The notes under the pieces were generated by a model. That model ran no database searches. It saw only the letters and a program-made list of their open reading frames with translations, and had not been told where the DNA came from. From Desmodus rotundus (taxonomy: Eukaryota; Chordata; Mammalia; Chiroptera; Phyllostomidae), in the NCBI RefSeq assembly GCF_022682495.2, contig NC_071390.1, positions 150,202,583 to 150,266,582 of the forward strand: 64,000 nucleotides of DNA, in the 5' to 3' direction. The stretch's first letter is position 1. Each line of letters opens with the position of its first letter. The translations under genes were made by a program, and so were the position numbers. This document shows positions 56,997 to 64,000 of the stretch, piece by piece.

Positions 56997-58222
56997 CGAG
57001 GTCTGGCTGGAAAAAATCCAGCCATTGTTAATATAATGAGAATGGTTTGCGTGACATTGACATACCCGGGCAGCCAAGGACAGTAGACTGGAATGCACAC
57101 ACATGAACAATGATGACTTCACTGGACTAGTCAGCCGGGGCAGTAGATGCTGGTGAGTGAGCATGGGTACTGTGTGACCATTGCATTCAAAATGACTGAG
57201 CCAGTGGAGCAATGAATCTGCATCAGATTTTGCAGTAAGCTTGATCATTCCTCCATGGAAACTATTCCGATGATTCAGAAGGCCGCAGCTGTGGGCTACT
57301 GGTGATTGGCAGCTTCATTACAACAATGCGCCCACTCATGCATCAAGTCTTGTGTAGAGTTTTTTTGTGAAACATCAAATCTCCCAGGTGACTCAGCCTA
57401 GATTTGGCGCCTTGTGACTTGTGCCTTTTCCTGATCCCGGCCCGCAGGATCTGGTATTGTGGTCGCAATATTCAAATACACACAGACTACAGAAATCCTG
57501 TGGAGAAAAAGGGGCTGCATGGCCGCTCTCCAATTTAGAGAGAGGGCCCCTGACCCCCGCCTGGACAGGCTTTTATTGTTTTTCTGGGCACATTACATCG
57601 AGGATGGTCCTCATTTACTATGCACAGGTTCACCACAGGTGATTACCTTTTAAGGATGACAAAGGACAGAACACTGCTAATTACTTCAAAGAGAAGGATG
57701 TTACAGCTCAAGGGGGAAGCTGCTCACACTCCATACTTGGGTGGTTTAGCACAGACTTTAGGAAGTTGAAGATACTCAGTAAACATTTGCTGCCTCAATT
57801 CAGGGTGAGGGAGTTTTAGCAAGAGCAAGTCTCATAGCAGTGTGGGTACAATGCAGGCCTGATTTTCCACTGGAGAACCTATCCATGGATGTGGGTCCTG
57901 CCCGCCAACCTCACTCCCCACTGGCTTTTCCGAGTGGGGGCTGAGCCACATTTCCCACCCTTGGAACAGTTCCCCACATTTTCCCAAAACTGACATCACC
58001 TTTGAAAGGGAAAATATTTCAGATTGTTGATGAGATTCAGGAAAATACAGTGGGGCAGCTGATGGCGGTTTGGGAGAACTTTGTGAGATTTCAAGGTGCC
58101 TACTTTGAAGAGGACTGAGGTGTCATTATCCTATGTACAATGTTTCTTGTATCTTGTATCTTCTTCAATAAATGTCTCTATTTTTCATAGTACATGGCTA
58201 GATACTTTCTGGATAGACCTCG
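56997..58222 (+). mobile_element. Internally deleted mariner (Tc1/mariner, DD34D type), split by an LTR
   Basis: Left end 'cgaggtctggctggaaaaaatccagcc', right end complement 'cgaggtctatccagaaagtatctagcc': imperfect inverted repeats. TA-rich flanks fit a TA target. Without the LTR and its duplicated target (553 bp) it is about 673 bp, roughly half a full mariner. Remnants of the transposase start ('atgactgagccagtggagcaatg' region, 57190-57280) are joined to the C-terminal catalytic part (57300-57425 and 57985-58100, the 'gcgcccactcatgcatcaag' region that in intact relatives encodes the DNAP..H motif). Frameshifts and stops disable it. It cannot encode active transposase. Confidence 0.85.
57432..57978 (-). 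mobile_element. Solo LTR of a class II (ERVK-like) endogenous retrovirus
   Basis: A 547-bp segment with TG...CA ends is bracketed by a perfect 6-bp direct repeat 'ttttcc' (57426-57431 and 57979-57984). Read on the minus strand it starts 'tgtggggaactgttcc' and carries 'caataaaagcctgtcc', a polyadenylation signal, about 425 bases from its start, before a terminal portion ending 'gggccgggatca'. A 'tgtgggga' start and a 6-bp target duplication are typical of class II ERVs. No internal retroviral genes are present: it is a recombined solo LTR, inserted into the mariner. Confidence 0.88.
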
Positions 58223-58589
58223 TGTATATATGTGTGTATACATATAAATGTATAGGAAAAAGCCTGGAAGACATACAAAAATTCTTAGCACTTTTCCCAC
58301 TGGGAAGGGGAATGGGGGAGGCTTTGCTTGACAAGCAGTGTGAGATTTTTAACTTTTCATTTTACACAATTCCCATTCTGAGAGCATATGTCAATTGTAT
58401 ACTTAAAAAACACATTTCTTTCTCTTCTTCTCCCTCTCCTGCCTTTAAAAAAAAGTCTTCCTTTTACTTTCTTCTTTGGCACGTCCCTGCTTCACGGAGG
58501 CTTTCTTCTCCATCCTGACTGTCGCCCAGAATAATCACTCAAGCTCCCACCAGACTGGTGTCCCCAGAAAACAACAGAGGAGGCACTGA
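58223..58589. other. Unique non-coding stretch
   Basis: TA-rich 58223-58250 and CT-rich 58415-58445. The frame at 58096-58518 is mariner tail running into this DNA. Confidence 0.4.
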
Positions 58590-58700
58590 TTGGGCTGAGA
58601 GACAGGAGGCCTGAGTTCTCTTTCCTAGTTCTGCTGCATCTAATGTTGCGATCTTGGAAAACTCAACCTCTCTGAGCTTCGGGAAGGTTTCTTCAGGGTC
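58590..58700 (+). repeat. MIR-like SINE fragment
   Basis: 'gagacaggaggcctgagttctctttcctagttctgctgcatctaatgttgcgatcttggaaaactcaacctctctgagc' follows a MIR variant in sense orientation. Confidence 0.7.
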
Positions 58701-59194
58701 TACGTCATACTGATGGCCCATGCTGTGACCTTCTCCAGTTCAGCAGCTCTCTCAACCCTTCCTGCATCTCCTGGAGACCCATCACCTGCCTTATATGGGA
58801 AGCTTCCAACACGCAGGCAGCGCCCACCTTTCACATGTAGGTGCCGCTGACACTGATGGGCAACAGAGGTCTTTTATTCCACCTCGGAGCTGCTCTATTT
58901 TGGGGCTGCTATCAGCCATTTCACATCTCAGACTTGCCTTTGTTATCTAAATGGCCTGCTTGCGGTTGGGAAACATGCATTAAGGAGGGCTGTCTTTGTC
59001 TAAGTTTGAAGTGGGTTTCTCTGAACAATCCTGTCATTCAAATACCTGGGTGCCTCCTGACGTGAACGTAGAGACGTTGTAGTTTGGGTCACCTGTGTGT
59101 GGAAGGACTGTAGTCCCAGGCCTAACTGCCAGCTCTCTAAACACGCATGTGACCTTTCTGCAACACCGCTGCCACCCACCTGTCAAAATTGAAA
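58701..59194. other. Unique non-coding stretch
   Basis: No repeat or exon recognised. Confidence 0.4.
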
Positions 59195-59295
59195 GTGTAT
59201 GCCCTCTGACCTAGCCCTAAAATATTTTTGAGAGATATGCTCCCAAAGGGGCATGGGATATTTGAACAAGATGCTTATGTTGACTTGTTGGAATT
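59195..59295 (+). mobile_element. L1 3' UTR fragment, same block as in the 55.5-kb L1
   Basis: 'aaatatttttgagagatatgctcccaaaggggcatgggatatttgaacaagatgcttatgttgacttgttggaatta' parallels 56440-56515. Confidence 0.7.
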
Positions 59296-59299
59296 AATT

Positions 59300-59420
59300 T
59301 TTTAAAAATGCTTTATATAGTACATGTCATCTAATCCCCCAATTACCCTAAGAGCGATGTGTGATAACCCCATTTCACAGATGAGAAAAACAGGCTCAGA
59401 GAGAGAGCGTAACTTGTAAA
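59300..59420 (-). repeat. MIR SINE fragment
   Basis: 'catgtcatctaatcccccaattaccctaagagcgatgtgtgataaccccatttcacagatgagaaaaacaggctcagagagagagcgtaacttg' is antisense MIR. Confidence 0.92.
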
Positions 59421-60439
59421 CACATTTACAAGACATTGGTTTTATTTGAAGAAGTTGGGTCAAAGGCTATACACAAAACTTTTCTTTGCCTATACCATTT
59501 CTGGTCTTTTCTGAAGTGTTCCCTCACTTTCACTCCCAACCACTATCAAAATTTGATTATTTCCATTTTTCTTTCTTCACCAGATATTTGTTTAAATAAA
59601 TAAAAACCTCATGGTTAATGCTATTTGCCAAGTTGCAGCAGCTGGGTGGGGGAGAGGAAGGGCAGCGCTGAGAAAACGGGGTACAAAGCAAATGTTTACT
59701 CATCATTTAAAATATGGTCTGTGCCCATATTGGACGCTTGCACAAAGCTTGGAATCAATTTTGTTGACTCAGGCCCTTTTTGGAGGATAACCAATGTATC
59801 TTGAAATATGGGGCTAGGAAGCAACTTCATTGGAGCTCATTTTTCAGTGACAGGCAGGTTCCACCTTATCTCAAGTGCTTCCATTCCTAAAATTATAAGC
59901 ACATGTGCCACTGCTGTTGAAAATAAATTTGTCGAGACAACAAGCCGCGTGGTGGGAGAGAGTGTGTAAAACAGGAAACCCCTGTGAGCAGTTCCGTGGT
60001 TCTCCGGGAGACAAATTACCCCGCAGTCTGCACTAGAAACAACCATGAAAGTTAGGATTTTATTTCCGGGACTTCTAAAAGCCTAATTGGTGCCCGTATG
60101 TCAGAATAATATTTCTTTCGGCCTTTTAAACTCAGCTGCAAGCTTAGGCTGGAGGGAAAAAAAGAATAATTGAGTTCTTCTTGGAATGTGATGACTTCAC
60201 CTAAAAATGCCCAGACTTTAGCTATACATAATTTGAATATTACCTGTACTTCTCTTGGCTCACCTGTTAGTACTTTCTCTCATCCTCACAAGGAAAACCC
60301 CACCCAGCCTGTGTACCCTCCCCTATAATCTAAAAGCCTCAAATCACTTCTTTGTGGACTTGAAGATTATGCTAGAGCCCCCGCTGAGTTTGGTAATATC
60401 CCCAGAAGAAGGTGGGCATGATCTTTTTAAGTGTACGCA
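59421..60439. other. Repeat-free stretch, candidate conserved non-coding DNA
   Basis: No repeat recognised. 59820-60230 in particular has mixed composition with several CpG retained ('caagccgcgtggtgg', 'gttctccgggagac') and AT-rich homeodomain-like words ('gcctaattggtgcccg'). Confidence 0.3.
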
Positions 60440-60585
60440 AGACACCGCTTCGACATTATTGAACGCAAGTTATCTGGAGGGCAGGAATTTGTGTCTGTTT
60501 CCCTCAGTCTACATCCCCATCGCCCAAGACAAAGCCAGGCCCATTCTTGATGCTTTGAAAACTATTTGCTGAATCAAGGATACAT
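60440..60585 (+). repeat. L2 LINE 3' end
   Basis: 'ggagggcaggaatttgtgtctgtttccctcagtctacatccccatcgcccaagacaaagccaggcccattcttgatgctttgaaaactatttgctgaatcaagg' is sense L2. Confidence 0.85.
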
Positions 60586-61744
60586 AAATTTGAGTGGACA
60601 TCTGTAGTTGTTGCCTGCCTGCCATCTTTCCTTTCTTTCTGGTAAGAACACCTAGAGATTTCTTTGTGGAAACTCACTCTTCCCACTCTCGGTGCACCTG
60701 GCTCAGGTAGAGCTGATTGTCCCCAGCTCCAGCAGTGGGCCTATGTTCCAGGCCTGAATCAGGGGCCCCAGTAACTGGTTTAGAAATGGAACCATGATCC
60801 AATGAGACTTAGTCTTAAGGGTTCTATGGGAACTCTGGGCATAGTTCTTTCCCACTGTAACTGCTATCTCTTAGGATACAGTAAGCCAGAGAGGCCCTGC
60901 CTAGGAGTCAACCCAACACAGAAAAGCACAGCCAAGAGATGAGAGAGATTGAGTTTCATAGACATTAACCCTTGGGCCTAACTATTCCTGGGGCCCCACG
61001 TCCCCTGGAGTTTTAAATAATATGACCCAATAAATTCCCTCAAACCAGTTGAGTTTCTAGAAATTAAAAATAAGTAAAATAAAGAATTGGATTAAGGAAC
61101 TATTAATAGTTTTTCCATTCCGGCGACTATGATTTTTATTAGACAACATTTGTGCTTGACTAATGCTAATCAAGAATCAGGCTGTTGTTTCTAAGAGACC
61201 CCAAACTCCAGCGGGTTAAACAAGACAGACATTCCCTCTACCATGCAGAAGTCTGGGAGGCAGTCCAGGGCTATGATGTGGCTCACCTAAAATTCTATCT
61301 TGTTGCTTTGTCATCCTCAAGAAGTAACTTCCTTACATGCTCTCATGATCCAAGACAGCTGTTCAACATCCTCAGATAATAATTAAGTGGAATAATACAT
61401 GCAAACTGCTTAGCATAGTAAACATGTTAACTATATCTAAACTCATCTTAATATTTTCTGATCAGAGAACATTCTCTCTCCCTAATTGAATTTGGGCCAC
61501 CTGGTACAGAAAGTGTCTAGACTTCTTTTTATAATGGGTATATATCACTTTAATGTTTAACAAGTTAATATCCAAGAAGAATAATTTCTTTGTGTTTGTA
61601 AAAATGAAATATGCTCATTATTTAAGGAATAGAGAAACATATATTTTTAATACCAACCTCAAATGAAATATCATCAGGTAAATGACATTTCACATCTTTC
61701 TAAGTAGACATATCAATTACAACGTTTTTAGCCCCCAAAATATA
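60586..61744. other. Unique non-coding stretch
   Basis: Mostly AT-rich; 61565-61720 may hold an old LINE fragment, not assignable. Confidence 0.35.
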
Positions 61745-62300
61745 TATAAAATCTGATTCAAATTAGGTTAACACATATGGAAATGTATTGATTCCCACAA
61801 CTGACACGCAGAGATGGAGTGGTCTGACCCAGCTTCTCGGTGACTCTGTCTACCCTCTGTGTGTGTGTACCCCTGTAGAGGGCATAAGTCTTAGGTTGGC
61901 CTCCCTTGTGGTAAAAATGGCGGTGGCATAACCCTGCACCTTCCCACCGCCAAGTCCAGACAGAGGGAGGCAGGTGTGGTGAAGGTCTCCTGAATGCTAG
62001 GAAGCCAGTTTCCCCAGATGCCCCCAGCAAGCCTTTCCTCATGTTTTGTTGGCCTCGACTGGGTCAAAGCCATTGATGTTCTGTGGCAGCAATATGCCCC
62101 ATTTTGGTTGGCTTCACCCTGAGCTCCCTGGGATAAGGAAAAATGAAATTATCTTGGGACCAGTCACATCACCCCAGAGCTGGAGCTGGGTTCAGAATCC
62201 CCTGAAGTACACAGTTTGCCTGATGGAGAGATGGATGAGGCCCTGGATGAAAATTAGGGTGCTATTTGGAAGGCAGACAGGAGGAAAGGGGAGTATGTGC
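61745..62300 (+). repeat. Ancient dispersed repeat, family not assigned
   Basis: 'ggttaacacatatggaaatgtattgattcccacaactgacacgcagagatgg', 'cctcgactgggtcaaagcc', 'cccagagctggagctgggttcag' and 'aaattagggtgctatttggaaggcagacagg' are landmarks shared in order with 32450-32985. Confidence 0.45.
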
Positions 62301-63410
62301 TAAAGAGAGATTGAAAGAGAAACAGACATGGATAGGAAAAAATATTCTTACAGAAATAGGAGCATGTTATACACACTATTGTTAATAAAAGAATAGATTT
62401 AATATTACTTGAATTTAATGTTAGAAAAATAAAACTAAAGTAAAACTGAAGAAATTGCTGCTCTTTATTTAAATATATCTTTACCACAAGAGACATTATT
62501 TCCTTAAAATGCCCTCTTGGGGGAAAAAGGTTAAGAAAAGAAATTATGAAAAATGTTAAGAAGTTGAAGTTATTATTTCTTAACAGAAGTTTTCAATTTT
62601 AGACAATATTAAATGACTCATGAATATAAAAGATGAGTAAATCTTTAGATTTGTACTTCCTCCCCTCTCCCTGCCCCTCAGCTCCCAAATGTTGGCTCTA
62701 TTACTGTTTTTACAATATCCTAGTTTGTAACATTCACCTTCTGTTGTGGAAATGTTACTCCCATCATTGCTTAATATCATCAATTCCATGTTCAAATGAA
62801 TTACATTTCATAATAAGTTCTTTTTACCCTAGCCTGCCCATTCCCAAATACTATTTCATTTTGACTCATCTTTTAATTGACTGGGCTTCATCACTGAATC
62901 ATTTTTTCAGAAAAGACCCGTGAGTGTGAATTCTCCGAGTTCTTTCATGTGCCCGAATAATTTTCTGCTGCTTTCATAGTGGTACTTGTAGTCACACTTT
63001 CCCTTGGAAATCCTGGATGGTGCTTCCTTGTATTCCGGCATTGAATATTGATTATCGAAGTCAAAGACCCACCGAACTAACTTCCCTTACTGGTTATGGC
63101 AGGGTGCCCAGAGACTTTTTTCTTTAAGTCTGGGAAGTGCAGTAAGTTCAAGAGGCTATGTCTCAGTGCTGACCATTCAGTATCTGTTTCCCTGGGTCTC
63201 GCTGTGTTCTTACAGCCTGCAGACTCATTTCATTTGTCAGAGCAATTTTCTTCTTTAATGTCTTTGCATATTTAATCTCTCCTACATGGGGAACAACTTT
63301 AGGAACAACAATCAGGCACAAATGCTCTATGCTTTTTCCACGCATCCAATACGTTTATCACAGTGATTTTTTTCTGTATGTGTAATTTTAGTTTGAGCAG
63401 CCTGGTTACT
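62301..63410. other. Unique AT-rich stretch
   Basis: No repeat or exon recognised. Confidence 0.4.
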
Positions 63411-63434
63411 TTATTATTATTATTTATTTATTAG
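63411..63434. repeat. (TTA)n/(TTTA)n low-complexity tract
   Basis: 'attattattattatttatttatta' tract. Confidence 0.85.
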
Positions 63435-64000
63435 TTTTATAAAAATGTTGTTTTAGTCTTTGATTTGTTTCTATAGAACTGAAATCTCCATTTTTCCCCC
63501 CTCAGATTGCTCTCTTGTTTCATTTTTTTCCTCTTTGGGCCCAGTATGTTGAATTCATATTTGTATTAAGCTGGTTTATAACCCAAAGCACTCACAGGAA
63601 GCAATATGCCCTGTTAGCTTGCTTCTTATCAAGATTTGCGGCTTTTCAGGACAATTCTCAAGATTTTTGAAATTCAGGTTTCCAGGGTGAGCGCAGGGTC
63701 AGAAGCTGCACTCTTCTAAATTGCCCCCTTTCTTTCTTGTCTTCCACTTTCAAAGTACATGACGTCAGTTTCCTTGTTTAATTGCATCCATTTCCTTGTT
63801 TAATTGCTACTGTTGATTTCCTTTTTCCCACCGGTTTTCATTTTTCTGTTAATATTTTAGTTATTGAGGGAGGAGAATCTTCAGTTTGTCTTCATTCTGC
63901 CATCTTCCTTCAGAAGTCAATGAGATCATGTGAGGTTCATTTAAAAATTTGAAGAACTATGCAAACATCTTAAAAAGATGAAATCATAGAATCCTAAGGT
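63435..64000. other. Non-coding stretch to window end
   Basis: A 14-bp word 'catttccttgttta' region is locally repeated ('tccttgtttaattgc' at 63771 and 63793). The part 63840-63930 ('ttttagttattgagggaggag' and 'cattctgccatcttccttcagaag') vaguely resembles an old L1-type end, not assignable. Confidence 0.35.

Noticed and set aside
57432..57978. Possible complete provirus
   Set aside because: Only one LTR-sized segment is present with a single pair of target duplications and no gag, pol or env sequence, so it is a solo LTR.
58096..58518. 140-codon plus-strand open frame
   Set aside because: Begins in the decayed C-terminal tail and 3' end of the mariner and runs into unrelated AT-rich DNA.

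Overview
The window is nuclear DNA from a placental mammal, most likely a bat of the suborder Yangochiroptera. Four SINEs (about 18.85, 22.50, 41.30 and 56.70 kb) have the tRNA-derived head, the 'gcaggccaggtcc' style middle, the 'ttgatgttt' motif and the 'caataaa...' tail of VES elements, which are known from yangochiropteran bats. A truncated L1 3' end (about 2.78-2.95 kb) carries the 'acaactgtaattgaacaacaat' type terminus that I associate with bat L1s. The rest is the usual mammalian background: MIR, L2, L1M, MaLR LTRs (MLT1 and relatives), MER5A-type hAT elements and a Tigger-like element. No bacterial, plasmid or phage genes are present, and nearly all open frames are chance ORFs in non-coding DNA or repeats.

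Coding content is very low. The best candidate is a 145-nt plus-strand internal exon at 31175-31319. It has a long polypyrimidine tract and CAG acceptor, one reading frame open throughout (48 codons plus one base), and a CAG|gtgaga donor. I do not recognise the protein. A much weaker exon candidate lies at 37961-38093 in a compatible phase. If the first exon is real, most of the window is intron of one large plus-strand gene.

Layout: 1-6 kb, sparse old repeats and microsatellites. 6-7.2 kb, L1 remnants in both orientations. 7.2-15 kb, mostly unique DNA with MIR, L2 and two LTR-like remnants. 15-20.9 kb, hAT, MER5A, a VES SINE and an L1M 3' end. 21-24 kb, an old L2-type copy, an MLT1 LTR split by a VES SINE, and an L1 3' end. 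25.5-30 kb, L1, Tigger, MIR, LTRs. 31.2 kb, the candidate exon. 32-36.7 kb, LTRs, an old L2-type repeat split by later insertions, and an L1M 3' end. 38-46 kb, MIR, L2, L1 3' ends, VES, MLT1. 47-49 kb, a local direct duplication not explained by a repeat family I know. 49.8-54.7 kb, L1 remnants of both orientations, MIR, MER5A, an LTR. 55.5-58.2 kb, a nested cluster (L1, then an internally deleted mariner, then a class II-type solo LTR with a perfect 6-bp target duplication). 58-64 kb, mostly unique DNA with a few old repeats.

Several unique stretches (17.2-17.5, 26.4-26.7, 43.6-44.3 and 59.8-60.2 kb) are repeat-free with the look of mammalian conserved non-coding DNA, but conservation cannot be judged from one sequence. 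I found no convincing new biological system. The points most worth a second look are the exon, the 47/48.7-kb duplication and the nested mariner/LTR cluster. Repeat family names come from recalled consensus features, not a database search, so boundaries are approximate unless target duplications are stated.
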